From the IMG/VR virus record IMGVR_UViG_3300021960_006484, positions 1 through 25,310 of that record: a stretch of DNA of 25,310 nt; one strand, given 5' to 3'. The notes below the pieces were generated by a model, which saw nothing but the letters and a program-made list of their open reading frames with translations, made no database searches and was not told the origin of the DNA. Source of the stretch: a virus. Positions 12,210 through 18,291 of this stretch are shown here, piece after piece. Each line of letters starts with the position of its first letter. Positions within the stretch are counted from its first letter, which is position 1. Made by a program: the position numbers and the translations under genes.

Positions 12210-12523
12210 ATATAACTTTTTGATCTAAGGAGGTTCTGGGCAGCGCTCAGAATCCACGAATCACGGTGGGGGAAATGGTACCCAGAACTACCATCCCAAC
12301 CATCGAAGTACTCGTCAAATCGATCAGAATATGCGTCTGGATACACTTTGAGCAGGTTTGCGAGGTCTTTACAGACATCATCGAACTTGTGGTCATCCCA
12401 GATATTCTCATCCAGAGCATAATACAGACAACTGTGAACCAACACCTGAAGGCGGTGCCGTTTAATCATCGCACCAATAGGGTCGGTAGGGTTAGGGAAC
12501 GTATACGTCTCGCCCTTCTTCAT
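12194..12523 (-). CDS. LigA-related conserved phage protein, 109 aa
   Basis: RHRLQVLVHSCLYYALDENI, DDHKFDDVCKDLANL, YPDAYSDRF and WDGSSGYHFP match a short phage protein often labelled 'DNA ligase LigA-related'. The 'HSxLYYxLDENIxxDHxFD' part resembles the Ia domain of NAD-dependent ligases, which binds NMN. It has no adenylation or OB domain, so it cannot be a ligase by itself. An NAD-related binding role is possible (inference). The start is ATGA-coupled to the 71-aa gene and has no separate ribosome site. Confidence 0.7.
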   Translation of the reverse strand: MKKGETYTFPNPTDPIGAMIKRHRLQVLVHSCLYYALDENIWDDHKFDDVCKDLANLLKVYPDAYSDRFDEYFDGWDGSSGYHFPHRDSWILSAAQNLLRSKSYIDITK

Positions 12524-12735
12524 AGGAGGTCACACGTATCAGCCCAGAGGGCTTCGTGCGTTTCTGGGACAATACCACGTATCTCCGGAGAAGGACCACC
12601 ATTAGCAAGGATATGATACGCTAGGAAGTTGGGAGTAAACCCTTCACCAACCCTGACAGGACCATAGGTACCTTCTTTGAAGATCTCAATCACGGGGCGG
12701 TCACACGACCAGTTACAGTTCATTTTGACAATCAT
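12520..12735 (-). CDS. Hypothetical protein, 71 aa
   Basis: A small protein with MIVKMNCNWSCDRPVIEIFK at the start and GEGFTPNFLAYHILANGG in the middle. Two Cys are near the N-terminus and one near the end (DTCDLL). ATGA overlaps on both sides. The family is not recognised. Confidence 0.65.
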   Translation of the reverse strand: MIVKMNCNWSCDRPVIEIFKEGTYGPVRVGEGFTPNFLAYHILANGGPSPEIRGIVPETHEALWADTCDLL

Positions 12736-13100
12736 ACCGAGGCTCCTTTTGCTTCTATCGTCAATGCTAACCGTTCAAACTCTCGTTCTGACATAACCGC
12801 ATCACCAAAGGATCGTCTCTTCGCAACATACATGCCGTATGCACTCTCTGGGGCAGGAGCAAGTTTTCGGACCTTGCCCCCTTCCATCAGGAAGTTTGCG
12901 TTGAGATACGCCTTCTCACCTTCAAATCGTGCAAAGTAAGGGTCTAAATCAACCAACACCCAATCACTGAGAGTCTTCTTACAAGCAGTGTTCTTGCGCG
13001 TATCGATTCGAGTGATCTCACCTTCAAGATAACCAGCAGCAGATTTCCAACCGATAGTCTCACCAACAACAGCAACTTTAAACGCTTTATAGTTAATCAT
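12732..13100 (-). CDS. Hypothetical early protein, 122 aa
   Basis: The first gene behind promoter 13138-13166, with GGAGA 6 nt before ATG in a ~30-nt leader. The N-terminal ~60 residues look like a small beta barrel (GWKSAAGYLEGEITRIDTRK, SDWVLVDLDPYFARF). The C-terminus has SAYGMYVAKRRSFGDAVMSE and a helical tail. Soluble; family not recognised. Confidence 0.7.
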   Translation of the reverse strand: MINYKAFKVAVVGETIGWKSAAGYLEGEITRIDTRKNTACKKTLSDWVLVDLDPYFARFEGEKAYLNANFLMEGGKVRKLAPAPESAYGMYVAKRRSFGDAVMSEREFERLALTIEAKGASV

Positions 13101-13124
13101 GTAGTTTCTCCGAGTAGTTTTTCT

Positions 13125-13141
13125 TAATTACAGAGTAATTA
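13125..13141. promoter_or_regulatory. Putative operator palindrome at the 13.14-kb promoter
   Basis: TAATTAC-AGA-GTAATTA, 7-bp arms, identical to 11231-11247. Overlaps -10 and is centred 2 bp upstream of the predicted +1 (13131). Confidence 0.65.
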
Positions 13142-13166
13142 TACAGTAGATGTTGTGAAAACACAA
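13138..13166 (-). promoter_or_regulatory. Sigma70-type early promoter, class A
   Basis: Minus strand: -35 TTGTGT (13166..13161, weak), 17-bp spacer, -10 TATAAT (13143..13138), +1 near 13131. The weak -35 is directly preceded by the ~22-bp upstream element at 13171-13192, which might compensate as an activator site. Drives the 122-71-109 aa operon. Confidence 0.75.
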
Positions 13167-13170
13167 GCGT

Positions 13171-13232
13171 TAAGTCATTGATTTGTAAGGGGAAAATTAG
13201 ACGAAAAAAACCCTCGATAAATCAATGACTTA
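13171..13232. repeat. Inverted repeat with 14-bp perfect arms
   Basis: TAAGTCATTGATTT at 13171-13184 is complementary to AAATCAATGACTTA at 13219-13232, with a 34-base loop. The arm nearer the promoter continues as the upstream element ending GTAAGGGG. The locus is homologous to 4973-5035, but both arms carry the same substitutions relative to it. Confidence 0.85.
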
Positions 13233-13237
13233 CGAGG
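13204..13237 (-). terminator. Possible Rho-independent terminator after the methyltransferase
   Basis: Minus-strand RNA would read CCTCG, a 16-base loop, CGAGG, G, then seven U (13210..13204). The stem is short (5 bp) and the loop long, so strength is doubtful. It lies 40 nt after the methyltransferase stop, at the end of the long rightward-cluster operon and before the next promoter, which is where a terminator is expected. Confidence 0.45.
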
Positions 13238-13247
13238 ATAAAAAAAT

Positions 13248-13273
13248 AACTTTTTTTAGATTGTTTTGGAATA
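13248..13273 (-). repeat. 26-bp exact repeat, copy 2
   Basis: Identical to 3187-3212. It begins 4 bases after the methyltransferase stop codon on the sense strand. Ten kilobases separate the two copies, and both mark the end of an operon. Confidence 0.8.
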
Positions 13274-13276
13274 TGT

Positions 13277-14029
13277 TTATATCAAAAAGTTATTAAGAGT
13301 GGAGACATTATCAACACGTTCAAGAGCAATCTTCACGTAGTCTGGATTGATCTCGGACCCAATCCACTTACGGCCCATCTCTTCACAGACCACCGCAGTA
13401 GTACCGACTCCCATAAAGGGATCGTATACAACATCACCTTCGGTACTAAAGTTATCCAGAATAGCACGTACCAACTTGGTAGGCATCACTGCGTTGTGAC
13501 CCTCAACGTGTTTCTCACGAGGGATCTTCCACACGTCTGAAAGAGTACCACGATTGAAGTAAACATCTTTCCGAAACATACGAGAGATGGGGTAGTCTTT
13601 TTCGAAGACCAATATAAACTCAAACTGACGATTGAGGACACCTTCCTGAACTGCTGGTTCTCCGTGACCCTTGTCCCAGATGATCACATCCTTGAGTGAT
13701 TCCGCAAAGTTACCGATCATCTGGAAGAGTGCTTGCTTACTACCCGCAACTACTGCGATGTTGTAAAACACCCTGTTAGAGACACGTAGGCACTCGGTGA
13801 GGACCTTTGAGTGAAACTCTAAGTATTCCTCTGTAGGCAAATCATCTGTGAACTCAGTGTACTTTGCTACGTTTTTAGGAGTATCATTTCCACGTGAAAT
13901 GAGTTTACCTTTGGATACCCTTCTACGTAGGTTATATGGCGGTGAAGTGATGACCAGATCAATACTATTGTCTTCTAATCTTACTAGGGTGTCCAAACAA
14001 CTTTCGTTGTGAACCAAATTGTTTGGCAT
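13277..14029 (-). CDS. Orphan DNA methyltransferase (N4-cytosine/N6-adenine type), 250 aa
   Basis: Motif IV TSPPYN lies at 28-33 (SIDLVITSPPYNL) and motif I DPFMGVGTTAVV near 203-214, so the order is IV before I, as in the beta class of AdoMet-dependent amino-methyltransferases. MPTKLVRAILDNFS precedes motif I and GSEINPDYVKIALERV follows it, as in family members. TSPPY favours N4-cytosine but does not exclude N6-adenine. No restriction enzyme is adjacent, so it probably protects or marks phage DNA. The start overlaps the cupin stop (TAATG). Last gene of the long replication-cluster operon. Confidence 0.88.
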   Translation of the reverse strand: MPNNLVHNESCLDTLVRLEDNSIDLVITSPPYNLRRRVSKGKLISRGNDTPKNVAKYTEFTDDLPTEEYLEFHSKVLTECLRVSNRVFYNIAVVAGSKQALFQMIGNFAESLKDVIIWDKGHGEPAVQEGVLNRQFEFILVFEKDYPISRMFRKDVYFNRGTLSDVWKIPREKHVEGHNAVMPTKLVRAILDNFSTEGDVVYDPFMGVGTTAVVCEEMGRKWIGSEINPDYVKIALERVDNVSTLNNFLI

Positions 14030-14436
14030 TAATTGCCGTCCCAGTTAAGATCCTGTTGGGCACCTTTTGCTTCTTCATGCCCAGCCGTTGGTACACGGGA
14101 ACCCTGTGAACGTCTTACGATGTCATTGTGGTCGAACTCAGACCAATACAACTCAAACGCAACACCGTCTTGGATACCCACAAACTGGTGCCATACACCG
14201 GCAGGTACTGCCATGTATTCACCCGCGTTTAGAACTGTGGTGTCCACAATCTCGCTGTTCTCTGGCCATGTGCGAATCAGCAACTTGCCAGACTCAACAA
14301 AGAAACCGTTCGACTTGGTGGTGTGATAGTGTTCAGAGCATTGAAAGTCCTTCTTGAACTCAATCCTATGGAACTCTAAAGAACCGTTTGCTTCAATCTG
14401 CTGGGTCTTGCCCCAGACTTTTCCTGCTGACTTCAT
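14029..14436 (-). CDS. Cupin-domain protein, 135 aa
   Basis: A single cupin fold: GSLEFHRIEFKKDFQCSEHY then HTTKSNGFFVESGKLLIR (motif 1 with HxH and a later Glu), then LNAGEYMAVPAGVWHQF (motif 2 with the distal His). The C-terminal ~25 residues are polar and add a tail beyond the barrel. It resembles mannose-6-phosphate isomerase C-terminal and other sugar-related cupins, but the substrate cannot be read from sequence. AGAGG sits 3-4 nt before ATG, and it overlaps the 83-aa gene by 44 nt. Confidence 0.8.
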   Translation of the reverse strand: MKSAGKVWGKTQQIEANGSLEFHRIEFKKDFQCSEHYHTTKSNGFFVESGKLLIRTWPENSEIVDTTVLNAGEYMAVPAGVWHQFVGIQDGVAFELYWSEFDHNDIVRRSQGSRVPTAGHEEAKGAQQDLNWDGN

Positions 14437-14644
14437 TTGCCTCTTCCTTTAATTCCAAATATACTTTTTCAAGTATGTCCGTGAGTCTTTTATCGTTCTC
14501 TTCACAGTAGGTCACCAGAGATATGACAGAAGTATACAAATCGTCATACTCTCCTTCAAGATTGTTTCCTCTCATCAAGATTTGAATACGAGAGAACATC
14601 ACATCTGAACACCCTCGGGACTCACCATTCCAAACATCGCTCAT
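14393..14644 (-). CDS. Hypothetical helical protein, 83 aa
   Basis: An acidic, mostly helical protein (MRGNNLEGEYDDLYTSVISL, then a charged helix ILEKVYLELKEEANEVSRK). The start is ATGA-coupled to the peroxiredoxin. The unusually long 44-nt overlap with the cupin gene means either that its C-terminus is shared coding or that the cupin starts later; the cupin ribosome site supports real overlap. No family recognised. Confidence 0.6.
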   Translation of the reverse strand: MSDVWNGESRGCSDVMFSRIQILMRGNNLEGEYDDLYTSVISLVTYCEENDKRLTDILEKVYLELKEEANEVSRKSLGQDPAD

Positions 14645-15186
14645 GCTGCTTGCGCCTGTCGGTTACGACAATACTGAATGACGTTCTCGGGTGATGAGAT
14701 TTCATAGGGATCATCGTCTGCTTCGTTGCGTTGACTTGCTTCTCCGAACCACATTTCGACCACACCATTATCAACGACAACAGCATACCGCCATGAACGA
14801 GAACCGAAACCAAGATTATCTTTGGTTACCAACATGCCAACTTCTTTTGTGAACTTGCCACTGCCATCAGGAATGACTTGTACATTTCGCAACTCTTGAT
14901 TGTCTGCCCAAGCATTCATTACAAACGCATCATTCACCGACATACAATAGATTGCATCAATACCCAACTCTTGAAACTCTGGAAACATCTTCTCATAGTT
15001 TGGCAGTTGTTGGGTTGAACACGTAGGTGTGAAAGCACCGGGCAGACCAAACAAAATAACTCGTTTGTTCTCAAAGTAATCTGCCGTGGTTTTGTCTTCC
15101 CATCGAAAAGGATTGGGCCCTTCTATTGATTCGTCACGCACTCGTGTTTTAAAAGTTACATCAGGTAGTCTATCACCTTTCCTCAT
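14641..15186 (-). CDS. Peroxiredoxin (Prx5-like), 181 aa
   Basis: GDRLPDVTFKTRV at the start, VILFGLPGAFTPTCSTQQLP (peroxidatic Cys56 in PGAFTPTCS) and VNDAFVMNAWADNQ, with SWRYAVVVDNGVVEMWF late, give the full Prx5/AhpE-like thioredoxin fold. It reduces hydrogen peroxide or organic peroxides in the cytoplasm using a thiol donor. The resolving Cys is not certain; Cys173 near the end is a candidate. Host-like enzymes of this kind may protect phage production from oxidative stress (inference). ATGA coupling with the 45-aa gene upstream. Confidence 0.88.
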   Translation of the reverse strand: MRKGDRLPDVTFKTRVRDESIEGPNPFRWEDKTTADYFENKRVILFGLPGAFTPTCSTQQLPNYEKMFPEFQELGIDAIYCMSVNDAFVMNAWADNQELRNVQVIPDGSGKFTKEVGMLVTKDNLGFGSRSWRYAVVVDNGVVEMWFGEASQRNEADDDPYEISSPENVIQYCRNRQAQAA

Positions 15187-15320
15187 AATCTTTTCACCTT
15201 ATACCAGTTTATAAATTCGTCCCATCGAAACATCTTTTGTCTTAGTGGACAAAAAAACAATCCGTTATAGGGGGGTTTAGTCGTATCTTTTTCAGGAAAC
15301 AATTCAGTTTGTCTGTACAT
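15183..15320 (-). CDS. Small hypothetical protein, 45 aa
   Basis: MYRQTELFPEKDTTKPPYNG LFFCPLRQKMFRWDEF and a short basic end. GGAG lies ~8 nt before ATG, the stop overlaps the peroxiredoxin start (ATGA), and the 5' end overlaps the DUF7220-like gene by 17 nt. Aromatic and basic; no membrane span. No family recognised. Confidence 0.6.
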   Translation of the reverse strand: MYRQTELFPEKDTTKPPYNGLFFCPLRQKMFRWDEFINWYKVKRL

Positions 15321-15543
15321 GTTTTTCTCCATTAATACTCTTTTTAAAATAATATATTCTTACGTAATACTTACGTATAACAGCCAATAAAAACAAAACG
15401 GTGGTCATACAAACAGTCATTAATAAAGCTTCCATTTCCATCCACAAACAAAAAACCACCATAATATAATTTAGTGGAAAATTTACAATTGTACCTAGAA
15501 CCGTATCGTTAAATGATTCTTTTAGAGCATCCTTATAAATCAA
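15304..15543 (-). CDS. DUF7220-like small membrane protein, 79 aa
   Basis: KESFNDTVLGTIVNFPLNYI followed by a second hydrophobic stretch (LLMTVCMTTVLFLLAVIRKY) gives two membrane spans joined by an acidic turn (WMEMEA). The 'ES..N...G...NFPLN' pattern is typical of DUF7220-type phage/bacterial proteins (recalled, moderate confidence). The start is TTG 15543..15541, making a TTGA overlap with the upstream stop; no in-frame ATG exists before the conserved start. Confidence 0.6.
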   Translation of the reverse strand: MIYKDALKESFNDTVLGTIVNFPLNYIMVVFCLWMEMEALLMTVCMTTVLFLLAVIRKYYVRIYYFKKSINGEKHVQTN

Positions 15544-15740
15544 TCGTCAGAATCCCAATCTATGGTGAAATTAATAGTATCTGTTTCGTAGATATCATTT
15601 TCAACATTATACGAATATTCTTTGCTGATGTCAAGGTCTTTCAAAAAATAATCAATAACCCTTCTTCTATTTTTACTGTCGCGAGCAATTTTATCGAGTT
15701 TCTTCTGGCGATAATCACAAAAACTTATTACATTATTCAT
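15540..15740 (-). CDS. Hypothetical protein, 66 aa
   Basis: MNNVISFCDYRQKKLDKIAR gives a basic N-terminal half, and the C-terminal half is strongly acidic (NVENDIYETDTINFTIDWDS plus DD). This split charge is seen in some nucleic-acid-mimic or regulatory proteins, but no function can be assigned. No clear ribosome site. Ends in a TTGA overlap. Confidence 0.6.
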   Translation of the reverse strand: MNNVISFCDYRQKKLDKIARDSKNRRRVIDYFLKDLDISKEYSYNVENDIYETDTINFTIDWDSDD

Positions 15741-15752
15741 AACATAGATACC

Positions 15753-15938
15753 TTACTTCGAGTGGGGAGGTTTCTTCACTTCCACAAACCATTCGTGTTT
15801 GCGAGACTTAGGATTGTATTTTTTCATCCTAAATTTTTCTAGTTTTTTAGGTTTACTAACCGTATAATGATAATCGTGTGATTCACGAGTCTGACCTTCT
15901 GGAATTAAATACACAACATCGTTATCTTTTCTAGCCAT
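15753..15938 (-). CDS. Ribosomal protein bL33-like protein, 61 aa
   Basis: The C-terminal 40 residues (HDYHYTVSKPKKLEKFRMKK then YNPKSRKHEWFVEVKK) follow bacterial bL33: 'GHFYTTxKNKRxxPEKLELKKFDPxxRKHVxYKE'. The initial MAR and the pI-basic character also fit; length (61) is close to the usual 50-56. If functional it would bind near the E-site of the host 50S subunit and might bias translation toward phage mRNA. It could instead be a fold relic with another role. The gene is between a 66-aa unknown and the nuclease gene. Confidence 0.6.
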   Translation of the reverse strand: MARKDNDVVYLIPEGQTRESHDYHYTVSKPKKLEKFRMKKYNPKSRKHEWFVEVKKPPHSK

Positions 15939-15940
15939 TA

Positions 15941-16417
15941 CTAAGAGTCTCCACCAAGACCAGCTTTCTCGAAAGTCATATCAACGGCACCTTCCTCAAT
16001 CAACTTGCGACGATTTTCCATGTGTGCTGCTTGAGTGTCTTCTTTAGACCCACCGTAATAAGGGACACAATGACCTTCTTCTGCCATCACCGCAGTGACA
16101 GCTCTCCACGAGTCAGTGGTTGCATCATACACATCAAAGTCACCAAGGATACGTCCGAACTTACCTTTCATATCTTCGCCATCTCTTGCAACTTGTGTTC
16201 TAAGAACAGGGGATTTTCCTAGCAACTCTTTGAGTCGTTTCTTTGCCGCCAGTCCAAAGACCTTCTCAACTTTATCACTGGTTCGAGATTCTGGAGTATC
16301 GATACCCATGATGCGTACTCGTTCTTTCTTTAACCAAACGCCGAAGCCAAGATCGATATCCACATCAACAGTATCACCGTCAACTACTTTAATTAATTTT
16401 GTTCTGTATTCGTACAT
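15941..16417 (-). CDS. Staphylococcal-nuclease (thermonuclease) domain protein, 158 aa
   Basis: KVVDGDTVDVDIDLGFG, then RVRIMGIDTPES with Arg35, Asp40 and Glu43, then KGKFGRILGDF with Arg near 89, give all SNase (PF00565) active-site residues. The protein is a single domain with no signal peptide or lipobox, so it should act in the cytoplasm as a Ca2+-dependent endonuclease on DNA or RNA. Host DNA breakdown is a plausible use (inference). ATG overlaps the DUF3310 stop by 1 base (TAATG). Confidence 0.9.
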   Translation of the reverse strand: MYEYRTKLIKVVDGDTVDVDIDLGFGVWLKKERVRIMGIDTPESRTSDKVEKVFGLAAKKRLKELLGKSPVLRTQVARDGEDMKGKFGRILGDFDVYDATTDSWRAVTAVMAEEGHCVPYYGGSKEDTQAAHMENRRKLIEEGAVDMTFEKAGLGGDS

Positions 16418-16788
16418 TAATTATGCACTCCTTTTTTTGTAATATTGTTCCATTCTTCTGGAGTAACATTATCTATACTATGATGACCTGGAGATGGTTC
16501 AAATCTCATTTTATTTTCTTCATCGTGAATGTACATCTGGATCAGTGCGTAATGTAAGATTTTCATTAGATCTTTTCTTGCATCACAGGGACTTCCTTTG
16601 TTACCGTATCGTTTTGCATACTTGATGACGTTACCCAAGCAAAACCCAGTACCATGACCAGAATCAATGATGACATCAGTAGCCTGATACTTATCCGTTG
16701 CATAATGTTGGTCGTATGTTTTGTCGACATATTCTTGTAACTCCCGAATAAGTTTGTCTTCATAAAATTTATAATTAACTTTGTTCAT
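16417..16788 (-). CDS. DUF3310 (SaV-like) protein, 123 aa
   Basis: The start at 16788 is preferred over 16806 because GAGG lies 6 nt before it and the longer form would overlap its neighbour more. The signature FCLGNVIKYAKRYGNKGSPC then DARKDLMKILHYALIQM is DUF3310 (PF11753), 'nucleotide kinase-related/SaV', common in phages. Members may interact with host recombination factors; the biochemical function is not established. An N-terminal helix-rich extension precedes it and a polar tail follows (SPGHHSIDNVTPEEW). Confidence 0.85.
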   Translation of the reverse strand: MNKVNYKFYEDKLIRELQEYVDKTYDQHYATDKYQATDVIIDSGHGTGFCLGNVIKYAKRYGNKGSPCDARKDLMKILHYALIQMYIHDEENKMRFEPSPGHHSIDNVTPEEWNNITKKGVHN

Positions 16789-16912
16789 CACAATCCTCAT
16801 TGTCATTATTTTTTAACAGGCAGGTGCCACATTTTGTCCCGATTTTATCGATAAGATTGGGATCGTCCTCCAACATCTTTTCGGTTATGGTGTTGCAAAT
16901 ACATAGATACAT
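16775..16912 (-). CDS. BFD-like [2Fe-2S] mini-protein, 45 aa
   Basis: The start ATG 16912 gives MYLCICNTITEKMLEDDPNL ... KCGTCLL. CxC (Cys4, Cys6) followed by CxxC matches the four ligands of BFD-type [2Fe-2S] domains, as in bacterioferritin-associated ferredoxin ('MYVCxCxxIT ... GxxCGxC'). The upstream in-frame extension starts with TTG, lacks a ribosome site and is rejected. Bacterial BFD releases iron from bacterioferritin, so this phage version could mobilise host iron or carry electrons (inference). Tail is acidic. Confidence 0.7.
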   Translation of the reverse strand: MYLCICNTITEKMLEDDPNLIDKIGTKCGTCLLKNNDNEDCDEQS

Positions 16913-16992
16913 AAAAGAACCACTTCCAATGAAATAACCCCAGTCACAAAACCTTTCCAAAACTGAAGTTGTAATATTTCTTTATACGACAT
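16885..16992 (-). CDS. Tiny single-span membrane protein, 35 aa
   Basis: MSYKEILQLQFWKGFVTGVI followed by SLEVVLLCIYVFATP gives one hydrophobic span. GAGAG lies 6 nt before ATG, and the start overlaps the cytidylyltransferase end by 11 nt. It overlaps the BFD-like gene start by 28 nt in another frame. Placement and ribosome site support it, but small size leaves doubt. Confidence 0.5.
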   Translation of the reverse strand: MSYKEILQLQFWKGFVTGVISLEVVLLCIYVFATP

Positions 16993-17398
16993 CGTTCACT
17001 CTCTTTCTTAAATCACTTGTAGAAAATCGATGGTCTCTTTTATTAAAGTATATCTCAATTCCTCTCTTAGCGCAAGTGGCCCGACCCGTAAAGGAAGTGT
17101 TTTTATATTCTGCGCCAATGATACGGATATCTATATTCACCATATTTAATATATCAAGTAAATCATCCTCTGATTGATATGGTATAATTTCATCAACATA
17201 CTTAACGCCAGCAAGTTGTGTATACCTCTCAACCAAAGTCTGCACTGGGGAATTCTTTTCTTCTCGATCAATCGATGGATCAACCTGTAATCCACAAATT
17301 AAATAATCACACTGTTCTTTCGCTTCACGTAACATTGACACATGTCCTGCATGAAGTAGGTCGAATGTGCTCGCTGTAAATCCTACTACCTTTCCCAT
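16982..17398 (-). CDS. Cytidylyltransferase-like (TagD/HldE-C type) protein, 138 aa
   Basis: VGFTASTFDLLHAGHVSMLR with HxGH at 16-19, and a C-terminal RFSTSDLRKRV (the ISSTxLR motif), define the nucleotidyltransferase fold of glycerol-3-phosphate cytidylyltransferase and the ADP-heptose synthase C-domain. KYVDEIIPYQSEDDL in the middle also fits. Likely substrates are CTP plus a sugar or polyol phosphate, but they cannot be resolved here. It may support glycan modification with the cupin and GT25 genes (inference). It overlaps the SleB gene stop by 13 nt. Confidence 0.8.
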   Translation of the reverse strand: MGKVVGFTASTFDLLHAGHVSMLREAKEQCDYLICGLQVDPSIDREEKNSPVQTLVERYTQLAGVKYVDEIIPYQSEDDLLDILNMVNIDIRIIGAEYKNTSFTGRATCAKRGIEIYFNKRDHRFSTSDLRKRVNDVV

Positions 17399-18048
17399 CG
17401 ATAGAACTCATGTTGACCAATTGTTCCGGTGTAAATCATACCACGATCTTTAACCCACTTAGGTCTAACTTGCAACGAATGATAATGTGTGGCACCTTCA
17501 GTTAACCCTCTCCAATTCCCTTTGTCAAAGACCTCTTCGGCCATCATATAAGATTCCATCCACGCATCAGGGTTGCCTGGGTCATCACTAACGCCATCAC
17601 AAAACCACGAGAACTGACACATGTGCCGTTTGGGTACCATATTCCCTTTCCAGTTCTCGACCCAAACAGTTTGTTTTACAACTTCGCACACTGTGTTGGG
17701 ATAATAGGAGTCTTCTACACGGTTCATGACCACATCAGCGACAGCACTTTGACCAGCAAAAGACTCACCCCGAGACTCATGGTAAATATTGAGAGCAAGG
17801 CAATAACGTTCATCCAAAAGAAGTTGTTCTTCAACCGAAGATTTAATTGGTTCGACAATTGTCGGTAATGGTTCAATTGTCGGGTTCTTTGTAATTTGCT
17901 CTGTAATTTTCTTTTCAGGTGTTTGTTCATCGGTCATTATCCAAGTAACAAGATTGTACAAGACTAGTGTCCAAAAGACTCCAAGAACAAAAAAGATTGT
18001 TCTTTGCCAAGGCCTTGGTGATTTCCAAGAGGAACTAAACATCTTCAT
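17386..18048 (-). CDS. Membrane-anchored SleB-type cell wall hydrolase, 220 aa
   Basis: The N-terminal span (TIFFVLGVFWTLVLYNLVTW) is followed by a Thr/Pro/Ile-rich linker and a Hydrolase_2 (PF07486) domain: ALNIYHESRGESFAGQSAVA then DVVMNRV with the catalytic-region Glu in 'HESRGE', later YYPNTVCEVVKQ, CQFSWFCDG and ATHYHS. Such domains cleave peptidoglycan. The start is uncertain: ATG at 18048 or 18042 each have purine-rich sites, and the longer frame to 18102 lies inside the neighbour. Topology suggests a periplasmic domain tethered to the inner membrane. Confidence 0.85.
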   Translation of the reverse strand: MKMFSSSWKSPRPWQRTIFFVLGVFWTLVLYNLVTWIMTDEQTPEKKITEQITKNPTIEPLPTIVEPIKSSVEEQLLLDERYCLALNIYHESRGESFAGQSAVADVVMNRVEDSYYPNTVCEVVKQTVWVENWKGNMVPKRHMCQFSWFCDGVSDDPGNPDAWMESYMMAEEVFDKGNWRGLTEGATHYHSLQVRPKWVKDRGMIYTGTIGQHEFYRWER

Positions 18049-18283
18049 CTTCTTTTCTTGATGGAATAAAAACAGCTTCGGAAGACTTAAAAATTTTTCC
18101 ATCCTCGTTAGTGAATGTTAAGTGATTATTATCATCGTTCCAATCAATATGTATAACATCAAAAGCGTCTATAATAATAGACCAAACCATTTCGCTGCCT
18201 TTCAGCACTCCTTCTTTTTTACCCCAAAAATAAGCGAACAACATCATTGTCAAAGTTAGAATAGTTTGAGTTACTGGTTCCAC
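18035..18283 (-). CDS. Conserved small membrane protein, 82 aa
   Basis: The start is GTG 18283..18281 with AGGAG just upstream. An N-terminal hydrophobic segment (MEPVTQTILTLTMMLFAYFW) precedes GKKEG and an acidic soluble part (DVIHIDWNDDNNHLTFTNED). The pattern is common in T4-like marine phages beside the gp41 helicase; function unknown. It overlaps the SleB gene by 8-14 nt. Confidence 0.7.
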   Translation of the reverse strand: MEPVTQTILTLTMMLFAYFWGKKEGVLKGSEMVWSIIIDAFDVIHIDWNDDNNHLTFTNEDGKIFKSSEAVFIPSRKEDEDV

Positions 18284-18291
18284 AAATTCTC

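Noticed and set aside
3111-13232. CRISPR-like array from the TTGATTT repeats
   Set aside because: Only a few copies, irregular spacing of kilobases, mixed orientation and no cas genes; they track promoters.
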